Source: JAWKXU01 sp964468045 (lineage in GTDB: Bacteria; Pseudomonadota; Alphaproteobacteria; Sphingomonadales; Sphingomonadaceae). From it: 64,000 nucleotides of DNA. Made by a program: the position numbers and the translations under genes. This document shows positions 24,553-32,676 of this stretch, piece by piece; the first letter of the stretch is position 1, and each line of letters starts with the position of its first letter. The DNA is taken from the NCBI GenBank assembly GCA_964468045.1, contig CAYXTO010000003.1, forward strand, positions 62,001 to 126,000, read 5' to 3'. The notes under the pieces are model-generated. The model was not told where the DNA came from, searched no databases, and saw only the letters and a list, made by a program, of their open reading frames with translations.

Positions 24553-25671
24553 ATGGAAGATACAGACCGCGATCTTTTGCCCGAGGGGCTTGAGGACCAG
24601 CTGCCGCCCGAAGCGGCGGCGGCGACGCGCGTCATGCGTGCCGCGCTCGATGTCATGGATTCTCATGGCTATGAACGTGTCCGCCCGCCCCTGATCGAAT
24701 TCGAGAAGTCGCTGGCGGGGCGGATGGCGGGTGTACAGCCCCGGCGCATGTTTCGCTTCGTCGATCCGTCTTCGCTGCGCACTCTTGCACTGCGTTCGGA
24801 CATCACCATGCAGGTGGGCCGCATCGCCGCGACCGGGCTGGCCGCCGCGCCTCGCCCGCTGCGCCTGTGCTATGCCGGGCAGGTCGTCACCATCAAGGGC
24901 GATGGCCTCGATCCGACACGGGAACGGCTCCAGATTGGTGCGGAACTGATCGGCAGTGACAGTGTGGCGGCTGCCGGCGAAGTGGTGTCCGTTGCGATCG
25001 AAGCGCTCAAGGCTGCGGGTGCCACCGGCATTTCCGTCGATTTCACGCTGCCTGATCTGGTCGATAATCTTGCCCGGTCCGCGCTGCCGCTCGATCCGTC
25101 GAGCGTCGAATCCGTGCGGCGGGAACTCGATGCCAAGGATGCGGGCGGCCTCAAGGCCGTGGGCGGCGAAGCCTATCTTCCGCTGCTCTATGCCACCGGC
25201 GCGTTCGACATCGCGATAGAACGGCTGGGCGCGCTGGGCGCGGGGGAAGTGCTGGACAGCCGGATTGCCGGTTTGCGCGAAATCGCGGAACGGATCGCGG
25301 GCGAAGCGCGGATCACCCTCGATCCTACCGAACGGCATGGCTTCGAATACCAGAGCTGGTTCGGCTTTACGCTTTATGCGGAAGGGGTACGCGGTGCGCT
25401 CGGCCGGGGTGGCACTTATCGCATCCTCGGCGTGGACGAGGCTGCCACGGGCTTTTCCCTTTATACCGATCCCCTGGTCGCGGCCGTAAACCGCGGGGCG
25501 GAAATTCGCGATACCTTGTTCCTGCCGCTGGGGCACGATCCTGAGATCGCTGCGCGGCTGCGCGGCATAGGATGGCGCACCATCGCCGCGCTGTCCGATC
25601 TGGACGATGCCGTGGCGCTGGGCTGCACGCACCGGCTGACAGGCGGGGAAGTCGTCGGGCTTCAAGCGTGA
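24553..25671 (+). CDS. hisZ: ATP phosphoribosyltransferase regulatory subunit
   Basis: HisZ is a catalytically inactive histidyl-tRNA-synthetase relative that activates short HisG in the first step of histidine synthesis. The 372-residue protein starts MEDTDRDLLPEGLEDQLPPE. It has the class II synthetase-like motifs YERVRPPLIEFEKSL, FRFVDPSSLRTLALRSDIT and a late GRGGTYRILG. It lacks the C-terminal anticodon domain of HisS. No hisG lies beside it; purA follows after about 170 nt. The frame is open upstream to 24457 but that stretch looks intergenic, so ATG 24553 is used. Confidence 0.9.
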   Translation: MEDTDRDLLPEGLEDQLPPEAAAATRVMRAALDVMDSHGYERVRPPLIEFEKSLAGRMAGVQPRRMFRFVDPSSLRTLALRSDITMQVGRIAATGLAAAPRPLRLCYAGQVVTIKGDGLDPTRERLQIGAELIGSDSVAAAGEVVSVAIEALKAAGATGISVDFTLPDLVDNLARSALPLDPSSVESVRRELDAKDAGGLKAVGGEAYLPLLYATGAFDIAIERLGALGAGEVLDSRIAGLREIAERIAGEARITLDPTERHGFEYQSWFGFTLYAEGVRGALGRGGTYRILGVDEAATGFSLYTDPLVAAVNRGAEIRDTLFLPLGHDPEIAARLRGIGWRTIAALSDLDDAVALGCTHRLTGGEVVGLQA

Positions 25672-25843
25672 TTCCGGCCTGAAAGACCGTCACGCAAGGC
25701 CAGATGCGGGAAAGCCGCGAGGTCTTGGCCATACTCTGACAGCGATCGGGCGGGTGTAAATCGCTCCAAAGGCGGAAGCCTGTTGCCCTGATCGCCACCA
25801 TATCCTACGGCGCGGCGGGTTTTCTGCCGGAAGGGATTTCATC

Positions 25844-27133
25844 TTGGCCAATGTCACCGTGATCGGCGCCCAGTGGGGCGATGAGGGTAAGGGCAAGATC
25901 GTCGACTGGCTGGCGAGCCGGGCCGATGCCGTGGTGCGTTTCCAGGGCGGCCATAATGCGGGCCATACGCTGGTCGTGGGCAATCAGGTCTACAAGCTCA
26001 GCCTGCTGCCTTCCGGTATCGTGCGGGGCACTCTTTCGATCATCGGCAATGGCGTGGTGCTCGATCCCTGGGCGTTGCGGGACGAGATCGCCAAGCTCGA
26101 AGGGCAGGGTGTGATTATCAATGCCGGCAATTTCGCGATTGCCGACAATTGCCCGCTGATCCTGCCGATCCATCGCGATCTCGATGTGCTGCGCGAGGCG
26201 GCGGCCGGCAAGGGCAAGATCGGCACCACCGGCCGCGGCATCGGCCCGGCCTATGAGGACAAGGTGGGCCGTCGCGCAATCCGCGTGTGCGATCTCGCCC
26301 ATCTGGATGCGCTGCAGCCGCAGCTGGATCGCCTCTGTGCCCATCATGACGCCTTGCGCGCGGGTTTCAGCGAACCCCCGGTCGATCGCGAAAGGCTGCT
26401 GCGCGATCTGCGCGAGATTGCTCCCTTCGTGCAGCAATATGCGCAGCCGGTGTGGAAGCGCCTGAACCAGGTGCGCAAGGATGGCGCGCGCATCCTGTTC
26501 GAAGGGGCGCAGGGTGTGCTGCTGGATGTCGATCACGGAACCTATCCCTTCGTCACCAGCTCGAATACGGTCAGTGGCACGGCTGCGTCCGGTTCTGGCC
26601 TCGGTCCGTCCTCTACAGGTTTCGTTCTGGGCATTGTGAAGGCCTATACGACCCGCGTCGGTTCCGGTCCTTTTCCGACCGAGCTGGAGGATGAAACCGG
26701 CCAGCGTCTTGGCGAACGGGGGCATGAGTTCGGCACGGTGACCGGGCGCAAGCGCCGCTGCGGCTGGTTCGATGCGGTGCTGGTGCGCCAGAGCTGCGCC
26801 ATCAGCGGAGTGACCGGCATCGCCCTGACCAAGCTGGATGTGCTGGACGGGTTCGAGACCGTGAGGATCTGCACCGGCTACCGGCTTGGCGATGAAGTGC
26901 TGGATTACCTGCCTTCCCATGCGGCGGATCAGGCTAGGGTGGAGCCGATCTACGAAGAAATGACAGGCTGGGAAGGCACGACCGCGGGGGCGCGGAGCTG
27001 GGCCGATCTTCCGGCGCAGGCCATCAAGTATATCCGCCGGGTGGAAGAGCTGATCGAAACGCCCGTGGCGCTGGTTTCCACCAGCCCCGAGCGTGAGGAT
27101 ACGATCCTGGTGCGCGATCCGTTCATGGATTGA
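25844..27133 (+). CDS. purA: Adenylosuccinate synthetase
   Basis: PurA joins IMP and aspartate with GTP to make adenylosuccinate for AMP synthesis. The 429-residue protein has the glycine-rich loop VIGAQWGDEGKGKIVDWL at the start and the catalytic FQGGHNAGHT. IGTTGRGIGPAYEDK, ILFEGAQGVLLDVDHGTYPFVTSSNT and GRKRRCGWFD follow. The start is TTG 25844: GGAAGGG lies at 25829-25835, and the translation begins with the conserved MANVTVIGAQ. The use of TTG may keep expression moderate. Confidence 0.97.
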   Translation: MANVTVIGAQWGDEGKGKIVDWLASRADAVVRFQGGHNAGHTLVVGNQVYKLSLLPSGIVRGTLSIIGNGVVLDPWALRDEIAKLEGQGVIINAGNFAIADNCPLILPIHRDLDVLREAAAGKGKIGTTGRGIGPAYEDKVGRRAIRVCDLAHLDALQPQLDRLCAHHDALRAGFSEPPVDRERLLRDLREIAPFVQQYAQPVWKRLNQVRKDGARILFEGAQGVLLDVDHGTYPFVTSSNTVSGTAASGSGLGPSSTGFVLGIVKAYTTRVGSGPFPTELEDETGQRLGERGHEFGTVTGRKRRCGWFDAVLVRQSCAISGVTGIALTKLDVLDGFETVRICTGYRLGDEVLDYLPSHAADQARVEPIYEEMTGWEGTTAGARSWADLPAQAIKYIRRVEELIETPVALVSTSPEREDTILVRDPFMD

Positions 27134-27164
27134 GCCGGGGCTCCACACGTCCTATCCTCCCGGC

Positions 27165-27719
27165 ATGACCGGGAAGATCCCTGCGATGGTGGCGCTGACC
27201 ATGGCGCTGGCGGCTTGTGTTTCAGGTCCGCCAACTCCACCGCCGCCTCGCGCGCCTTCGGTTGCCACGCCTTCTGCGGCGCCCGCGCCGAGGCCGGTCC
27301 GCGTGGATTTCGTGCTCGTCGACAAGTCTGACCGGACGCTGACCCTGTATGGAGAGGGGTTGGCCCTGCGCACCTATGGCGGCCTGCAATTCGGCGACGC
27401 CCCCATGGGGCACAAGCGGTTCGAAGGGGACGAGCGCACCCCTGAGGGGCGCTATGTGCTGGATTACCGCAATCCGCAAAGTTCCTATCACCTCTCTCTC
27501 CACATCTCCTATCCCAACCAGCAGGACCGCGCTTTCGCCGCGCAATATGGGCGCTCGCCCGGCGGGCTGATCTTCATCCATGGGCAGCCCAACGGATGGC
27601 CGGAAGGCGAGCGTGTGCCCGGCGACTGGACCGACGGTTGCATCGCCCTCTCCAACGCCCAGATCGAGGAGATCTGGACGCTTGTTGCCGATGGCACGCC
27701 TATCGAGATCCGACCTTGA
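27165..27719 (+). CDS. L,D-transpeptidase-family lipoprotein (YkuD domain)
   Basis: The 184-residue protein has an N-terminal signal with a lipobox-like LAAC (Cys18) and a Pro/Ala-rich linker to about residue 45. A YkuD-type catalytic domain follows. The active-site block is IFIHGQPNGW, followed by DWTDGCIALSN, giving the expected His and Cys. Such enzymes cross-link peptidoglycan or attach proteins to it. GC-rich linker sequence follows the signal directly. It follows purA after 31 nt and may share its transcript. Confidence 0.87.
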   Translation: MTGKIPAMVALTMALAACVSGPPTPPPPRAPSVATPSAAPAPRPVRVDFVLVDKSDRTLTLYGEGLALRTYGGLQFGDAPMGHKRFEGDERTPEGRYVLDYRNPQSSYHLSLHISYPNQQDRAFAAQYGRSPGGLIFIHGQPNGWPEGERVPGDWTDGCIALSNAQIEEIWTLVADGTPIEIRP

Positions 27720-27738
27720 GAACATGGATGGAACATTC

Positions 27739-27767
27739 TTGACATAACCCTGTTATGTTCTCATCAT
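27739..27767 (+). promoter_or_regulatory. Promoter with palindromic operator before the MarR-like gene
   Basis: TTGACA (27739-27744) and CATCAT (27762-27767) are 17 nt apart. A perfect inverted repeat ACATAAC-CCT-GTTATGT (27742-27758) occupies the spacer. A repressor bound there would block RNA polymerase. Transcription would start near 27774, which favours ATG 27793 over the ATG at 27766 as the gene start. Confidence 0.5.
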
Positions 27768-27792
27768 GTTCGAAATTATTCAGGAGATGAAC

Positions 27793-28764
27793 ATGATCCG
27801 GGCCGATTTTGCCTATGAGGTTGCGGGTAATCCTGCGGATATTCCGCTTGTCGTATCCATTCATGCCGATCGGCCGCATGTGCGCGAACAGATGCGCGAA
27901 GACGCGGAAAGTGTGGGATTCCGCGTGATCGAATGTGGTCCGTTGAACGCGCTGCTGGAGGGCGAGGCGCGTGCGCTCGGCGAAATCGTCATGCTCGATT
28001 GTCCGCAACTGGATGCGGCGGGCATGGCTGCGCTTTGCCGGCTGGATATTCGTGCATCGCGTTCCGGCGCGCGGTTGATCGTGTCCACCAGCCTTGATGT
28101 GCTGGACGAGGTATTTGCCTGCCTGGATAGCTCGGAGCCGGATATTCTTGTCGATCCCGGTCGCGCGGATCGCGTGATCGCGCTGGGGCAGGCCCTGGCG
28201 AAGCGCTCCGATGGCCGTGTGCGCGAATTGTCGGAGGAAGACCGGATTACCCTGTTACGCCTGACGGAGCAGGTCAGCCGAATTGCCGAACGGCTGGGGC
28301 GGCTGGACGGAGCTTCCGAACCTGCCTCCGGTGGGGCCTTGCGGCTGGTATCCCCTGTTGCAGGGGATACCAGCGGTTCCGGCGACCCATCGCGCATTGT
28401 GCAGGTCTTCACGCCTTCCTTGCCGGATCCGCGGCTGGTGCGGCAGATCATCCGTCAACGGCAATTGCGATCGCGTTTCTTCGATGGGGATCTGTTCGCC
28501 GATCCGGCCTGGGATATCCTGCTCGATCTCTCGGCCGCGCGAGTGGAAAATGTGCGTGTATCGGTCACCAGCCTTTGCATCGCTTCGGGCGTTCCGCCAA
28601 CCACCGCCCTGCGCTGGATTGGCCAGATGACCGATGCGGGGCTGCTGGCCCGCGTCGAAGACAAGACGGACAGGCGCCGCGCCTTTATCGATCTTACGCA
28701 AGTGGCGGCGGATAGAATGGCGCGTTATTTCACGGAACTGGGTGAAGCGGGGTTGCCGATCTGA
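27793..28764 (+). CDS. MarR-like winged-helix regulator with N-terminal receiver-like domain
   Basis: The 323-residue protein has an N-terminal alpha/beta domain (residues ~15-125, with IPLVVSIHADRPHVREQM and GEIVMLDCPQLD) that looks like a degenerate receiver fold. An acidic helix and linker follow, then a C-terminal winged helix (RVSVTSLCIASGVPPTTALRWI, then DAGLLARVEDKTDRRRAFI) like MarR proteins. ATG 27793 has CAGGAG six nt upstream. In-frame ATGs also exist at 27787 and 27766. From memory the family is frequent in Sphingomonadales. The palindrome in its promoter suggests self-repression. The signal it senses is unknown. Confidence 0.75.
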   Translation: MIRADFAYEVAGNPADIPLVVSIHADRPHVREQMREDAESVGFRVIECGPLNALLEGEARALGEIVMLDCPQLDAAGMAALCRLDIRASRSGARLIVSTSLDVLDEVFACLDSSEPDILVDPGRADRVIALGQALAKRSDGRVRELSEEDRITLLRLTEQVSRIAERLGRLDGASEPASGGALRLVSPVAGDTSGSGDPSRIVQVFTPSLPDPRLVRQIIRQRQLRSRFFDGDLFADPAWDILLDLSAARVENVRVSVTSLCIASGVPPTTALRWIGQMTDAGLLARVEDKTDRRRAFIDLTQVAADRMARYFTELGEAGLPI

Positions 28765-28798
28765 AGGGGGGTATAGTTCAGAGCTATTTCGGGCTTCC

Positions 28799-28858
28799 AA
28801 GGTGCCATTGGGTTATCTTTAGGTGCCGTTGGGTTCCGCTCGGTGCCATTCTGCTCCG
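28799..28858. repeat. Three degenerate ~20-bp tandem units upstream of tRNA-Val
   Basis: Three copies starting GGTGCC follow each other (GGTGCCATTGGGTTATC, GGTGCCGTTGGGTTCCGC and GGTGCCATTCTGCTCCGC). They lie between the MarR-like gene and the tRNA gene. The function is not known, and the array may be a decaying minisatellite. Confidence 0.4.
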
Positions 28859-28916
28859 CGAAGAGGGTGGTTGACGGGTCGAGGAAACCCGCTAAACGCG
28901 CCGATATTCGCGATCC

Positions 28917-28992
28917 GGGCGGTTAGCTCAGTTGGTAGAGCATCTCGTTTACACCGAGAGGGTCGGCGGTTCGAGCCCGTCACCGCCCACCA
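28917..28992 (+). tRNA. tRNA-Val (anticodon TAC)
   Basis: The 76-nt gene folds as a full cloverleaf. The acceptor stem is GGGCGGT (28917-28923) with ACCGCCC (28982-28988), followed by encoded ACCA. The D arm is GCTC...GAGC. The anticodon stem TCTCG/CGAGA carries loop TTTACAC, so the anticodon is TAC. The T arm is GGCGG-TTCGAGC-CCGTC. It stands alone, with no neighbouring tRNA or integrase, so it shows no sign of being an integration site. Confidence 0.97.
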
Positions 28993-29070
28993 TTTTCCCA
29001 ATCGTAGATCTTTGCTGGGCCCTTGCCTAATCTCATTCGGCATGTTGCGGCTATCTCCTGCGAAAACATG

Positions 29071-29844
29071 CTAGGCCGATTGCGGCACGCCCAATTCACC
29101 GAGCAGCCGGTCGCGCAAACTGTCGAATTCCTCGCCGCCTGCTCGCCTTGGATGAGGCAGATGCACGCGGGTATCGAAGCCGATCGTGCCTTCCTTCAGC
29201 ACCAGGATCCGGTCGGCCAGCAGGATGGCTTCTTCCACATCATGCGTGACGAGCAGGGTGGCGGGGCCATGGGCGCGGCATAGATCGCCGATCAAGCGCT
29301 GCATCTTCAGGCGGGTGAGCGCGTCTAGCGCGGCGAAAGGTTCGTCGAGAAGGAGCAGGCGCGGCTCCCGGACGAGTGCGCGCGCCAGCGCGGCACGTTG
29401 CGCCTCCCCACCGGAAAGAGTCGCCGGCCACGCATCGGTACGATGCGACAACCCCACCTCGGCCAGCGCCTCCAGAGCGCGCTCGCGCGAGGCTTCCTCA
29501 CCCGACAGGCCGATCACCACATTGCGCCAGACCTTCTTGGACTGGACCAGCCGAGGTTCCTGGAAAACCACCGTCCTGGCATCCGGCACCCAGGCCTCCC
29601 CACCATCCGGCGCATCCAGGCCGGCCAGTATCCGCAGCAGGGTGGTCTTGCCGCTGCCCGACGCGCCGAGCAGTGCGACGAACTCGCCGCTGCGGATCGT
29701 CAGGTCGAGCCCGTCGAGTACATTCATGCCCGAGAATCTGCGGGACACATTGGCGATCCTCACCGCCACGGGATGGCCGGAAAAATCCGGCGCCAGATTG
29801 TGATGCTGCTTTTCGAGCGGTTTGTAGAACAGCACATTCGACAT
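29071..29844 (-). CDS. Sulfonate/sulfate-ester ABC transporter, ATP-binding protein (SsuB/TauB/AtsC-like)
   Basis: The 257-residue ATPase energises import of organosulfur compounds. It has Walker A LLGASGSGKTTLLRIL, the Q-loop VVFQEPRLV, the ABC signature TLSGGEAQRAALARAL, Walker B LLLLDEPFAALD and the H-loop LLVTHDVEEAI. The order and spacing fit SsuB/TauB-type proteins. It is the last gene of the organosulfur operon, 17 nt after the permease. A stop close to the tRNA region marks the operon end; no clear terminator hairpin was identified. Confidence 0.9.
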   Translation of the reverse strand: MSNVLFYKPLEKQHHNLAPDFSGHPVAVRIANVSRRFSGMNVLDGLDLTIRSGEFVALLGASGSGKTTLLRILAGLDAPDGGEAWVPDARTVVFQEPRLVQSKKVWRNVVIGLSGEEASRERALEALAEVGLSHRTDAWPATLSGGEAQRAALARALVREPRLLLLDEPFAALDALTRLKMQRLIGDLCRAHGPATLLVTHDVEEAILLADRILVLKEGTIGFDTRVHLPHPRRAGGEEFDSLRDRLLGELGVPQSA

Positions 29845-29861
29845 GGTTCGTTCCTCCTGAC

Positions 29862-30710
29862 CTATCGGACGGCAATGCTTGCGCGCCAGGGCATGAATGT
29901 CCGCTCTAGCGTGCGGACGATCAGATCCGCGCCCAGCCCGAGCACGGCATAGATGGCGATGCAGATCAGGATGACGTCGACCTGCTGATAGAGCTGTGCG
30001 CTGTTCAGAAGATACCCGAGCCCCGCCGAGGCATTGATCTGCTCCGCTGCCACCAGCACCAGAACCGCCACGCCCAGCGAGAAGCGCAAGCCCGTGAAGA
30101 TCTGCGGCAGTGCCAGCGGCAACACCACCTCGAGGATCAGCCTGCGCCCATTGAGCCCGAAGCTGCGCATCGCCTCGATCACCTTGCGATCGACATTACG
30201 AACGCCGGCATAGCTGTTGAGATACATCGGGAACATCGTCGCGAGTGCGATCAGCAACAGCTTAGGCAGCTCGCCGATTCCGAACCAAACGATGAACAGC
30301 GGCACGAGGGCGAGGATCGGAACCGTCCGCAGCATCTGCAGCAGGGCATCCAGCAACTCCTCACCGAGTTGCGAAAGGCCTGCCGCCGTCCCCAGCGTCA
30401 ACCCCAGCAGGATTCCGGCCAGTCCGCCTGCCAGAGTCCGGCTGAGGGAAACTCCCACCTGATGGGCGAGCGCCTGCTCGGTCCATAGCTGCTTGAAGCC
30501 CTCGACCAGCGCGGATGGGGAAGGGAGAATGGATGGATCCACCCAGCCAGCGGTGGTCGACACCGCCCAGGCAACCACGATCAGCAAAGGGCCCAGCGCG
30601 CGGCGAGCAAGGGAAAATCGGCCGGAGGAACCGCCGCGCTGCCTGACGACGGGGCGAACGAGATGGCCCGGATCAGGCACTGGAATAGAGATTGTCACGG
30701 GAGCATTCAT
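29862..30710 (-). CDS. Sulfonate/sulfate-ester ABC transporter, permease (SsuC/TauC/AtsB-like)
   Basis: The 282-residue inner-membrane protein has about six helices after a hydrophilic N-terminus. The cytoplasmic EAA-like loop reads EAMRSFGLNGRRLILEVVLPLALPQIFTGLR, where it contacts the ATPase. The mid-protein LRTVPILALVPLFIVWFGIGELPK matches the SsuC/TauC family. The gene overlaps the binding-protein gene by 4 nt and precedes the ATPase by 17 nt, so the three make a complete ABC importer. Confidence 0.9.
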   Translation of the reverse strand: MNAPVTISIPVPDPGHLVRPVVRQRGGSSGRFSLARRALGPLLIVVAWAVSTTAGWVDPSILPSPSALVEGFKQLWTEQALAHQVGVSLSRTLAGGLAGILLGLTLGTAAGLSQLGEELLDALLQMLRTVPILALVPLFIVWFGIGELPKLLLIALATMFPMYLNSYAGVRNVDRKVIEAMRSFGLNGRRLILEVVLPLALPQIFTGLRFSLGVAVLVLVAAEQINASAGLGYLLNSAQLYQQVDVILICIAIYAVLGLGADLIVRTLERTFMPWRASIAVR

Positions 30711-31702
30711 TGGCCGTTCTCCACCTGCGCGATTTGCGCGTCGTAACGAGGATCGAATATCTTGCTTGCATCCAGGCGGGTGCGGATCAGCCCCAGCTTG
30801 TGAAACAGATCGGCTTCTGACTGGTGCGCGGCGATGATCGACGGATCGATAGGGGCATAGCGTGAGGGGGAACGCTCGATCATCTTTTCGGCAATATCGG
30901 GCTCGATCTTATAGACCTTGGCCAGGTGTGGGGCCGCCTCGACCACATTTTCGCGCTGCCATCTGGTTGCGCGCGCCGCGCGCGCCACCAGGTCGCCGAT
31001 CGCCTTTGCCTTGGCAGGGTCGGCCAGTGCCGCGTCGGAAGCCACCAGATAGTTGAACCCGGGCGTTGCCGGCGGCGCGCCGGTGGCCAGGACCCTGATC
31101 TTCCGCGCTTCCAGCAATTGCGTGAGATAGGGTTCGGTCAGAGTGAGGGCATCCGCTGCATTCTGGTCGAGCAGGGAAGAGCCGAACCCTGTCACTTGGA
31201 CGGAGCGGACATCATGGAGCGACAGGCCCGCATCCTCCAGCTGGCGCGCGACCATATAGTGGAGCACCGTGCCGCGCATATAGGCGACGGACTTGCCCTT
31301 GAGATCGGCGATCGACCGGATCGGGGAATTCGCCTTCACCACCAGCGCATAGGCAGACCCGTCGGGTTTGGCGGAGGTACTGACTGCGACGACCTTGACC
31401 GGGCTGCCCGCCGCCTGCGCGAAGATCAGCGGTGTCTCGGCCATCCAGCCGACATCGAGGGAGCCGCCGGTCTGCGCAGCGATGATCGGCGGTCCACCCA
31501 CGAAGTTCGCCCATTTGATCGTGTAGCCTTTCGGTTCGCCTTCACCGGCACCATCGAGCAACGATTTCAACCCCTGCAATTGATCGCCGACACGTAGGAC
31601 GACACCGCTGCCGCTGTCGCCCAGGCTGGGGGAACTGCACCCGGCCAGAGACAGCGCCAGCCCGAGGAACAGGAATCTCAGGGCATTGACGAAAGATCCC
31701 AT
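30707..31702 (-). CDS. Sulfonate/sulfate-ester ABC transporter, substrate-binding lipoprotein (SsuA/AtsR-like)
   Basis: The protein of 331 residues has a lipoprotein signal ending in LAGC. It then has a periplasmic binding fold with VGDQLQGLKSLLDGAG, VGGPPIIAAQTGGSLDVGWM and SIADLKGKSVAYMRGTVLHYM, all typical of sulfonate and nitrate-type binding proteins. ATG 31702 gives a normal-length signal. An in-frame ATG at 31753 overlaps the upstream stop as ATGA and would add 17 residues, so coupling from there is possible. Ligand identity is inferred from the operon: sulfate esters, sulfonates or their products. Confidence 0.86.
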   Translation of the reverse strand: MGSFVNALRFLFLGLALSLAGCSSPSLGDSGSGVVLRVGDQLQGLKSLLDGAGEGEPKGYTIKWANFVGGPPIIAAQTGGSLDVGWMAETPLIFAQAAGSPVKVVAVSTSAKPDGSAYALVVKANSPIRSIADLKGKSVAYMRGTVLHYMVARQLEDAGLSLHDVRSVQVTGFGSSLLDQNAADALTLTEPYLTQLLEARKIRVLATGAPPATPGFNYLVASDAALADPAKAKAIGDLVARAARATRWQRENVVEAAPHLAKVYKIEPDIAEKMIERSPSRYAPIDPSIIAAHQSEADLFHKLGLIRTRLDASKIFDPRYDAQIAQVENGQ

Positions 31703-31749
31703 CAGCTTGCCTTCTGCATGAGGTGTTGAGGGGCGCTGAAAATGCAGGC

Positions 31750-32676
31750 TCATGAGGCCGACACCGTTCTGAAGCCGAGATGGGATGCGCCCGCGCCCTC
31801 ATCCTGGGCATGGCGTGCCTCCGGGCGATATCGCGCGCAGTAATTGGGTGCGCACAGGAACGATCCGCCCTTGATCACTCGGGCCCGAATATCCGGTTGG
31901 CCCGGATAGTAGCTGGGGTTGCCGTTGGGGTTTTCGGGAAATGCGCCGTGGCCGGGCAGATACCAGCTTCGGGTCCATTCCCAGGCGTTGCCGACCATGT
32001 CGTCCAGCCCGAGGCCGTTGGCTTCATAACATCCGACCGGCGCAAGGCGCGGGTGGCCGTCTTCATTGGTGTTCTCGACCGGAAAGCTGCCTTGCCATGT
32101 GTTGGCCTTGCGCGGGCCGGGCTGGTTGAGGCTTTGTTCCGCCCCGGCGCGCGCGGCATATTCGAACTGCTCTTCGCTGGGCAAGGCGCGCCCCTTCCAC
32201 GTCGCATAGGCCAGGGCGTCGGAATAGGCGACGTGAACCACCGGCAGATTGTCGCGCCCGGCCAACGAACTTTTCGGGCCATCAGGATGGCGCCAGTCCG
32301 CGCCCTTGACCCACGACCACCATTGGCTGGGCTCCACCGGCACTTCGCCCGGCCCGGGCGGGTCAAACACGATCGACCCGCCCTCTCGCTCCGCCTGGGT
32401 GACATGCCCGGTGGCGGAAACGAATTCCGCGAACTGACGGTTCGTCACTTCATGGCGATCGATCCAGAAGCCCTTTACCCGCGCTTCATAGGCAGGCCCT
32501 TCATCGGGATAGGCGGCGTCGCTGCCGAACCGCGTCAGCCCGCCGGGCACCCAGACCTGATCGTCCCGAACACCCGGGCAGGCTGGCGCGGTCGAGGGCC
32601 GCGCAACGCCATCGCTCCCGGCAAGGAAAGCGAACGCTGCCAGCGGGAGCAGGGCAAGAGCGGTCCTGGCAATCAC
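31750..32676 (-). CDS. Formylglycine-generating enzyme family protein (sulfatase-modifying, exported)
   Basis: FGE oxidises the sulfatase active-site cysteine to formylglycine. The 308-residue protein has a signal-like N-terminus. It has WVPGGLTRFGSDAAYPDEGP, GFWIDRHEVTNRQFAEFV, the LPSEEQFEYAARAG block and VGNAWEWTRSWY. The GGSFLCAPNYCARYRPEAR segment holds the catalytic cysteines Cys275 and Cys280, spaced as in known copper-dependent FGEs. It overlaps the arylsulfatase gene by 4 nt, so the enzyme and its client are made together. The signal suggests it works outside the cytoplasm. Confidence 0.9.
   Translation of the reverse strand: MIARTALALLPLAAFAFLAGSDGVARPSTAPACPGVRDDQVWVPGGLTRFGSDAAYPDEGPAYEARVKGFWIDRHEVTNRQFAEFVSATGHVTQAEREGGSIVFDPPGPGEVPVEPSQWWSWVKGADWRHPDGPKSSLAGRDNLPVVHVAYSDALAYATWKGRALPSEEQFEYAARAGAEQSLNQPGPRKANTWQGSFPVENTNEDGHPRLAPVGCYEANGLGLDDMVGNAWEWTRSWYLPGHGAFPENPNGNPSYYPGQPDIRARVIKGGSFLCAPNYCARYRPEARHAQDEGAGASHLGFRTVSAS

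Noticed and set aside
22840..25665. Long antisense frame over serA and hisZ (about 940 codons)
   Set aside because: It covers two clear genes, has no motif, and is rich in His/Arg as expected for antisense of GC-rich coding DNA.
28917..28992. tRNA-Val as an integration site with an island downstream
   Set aside because: No integrase and no repeated 3' tRNA end was seen; the organosulfur operon ends towards the tRNA without mobility genes.
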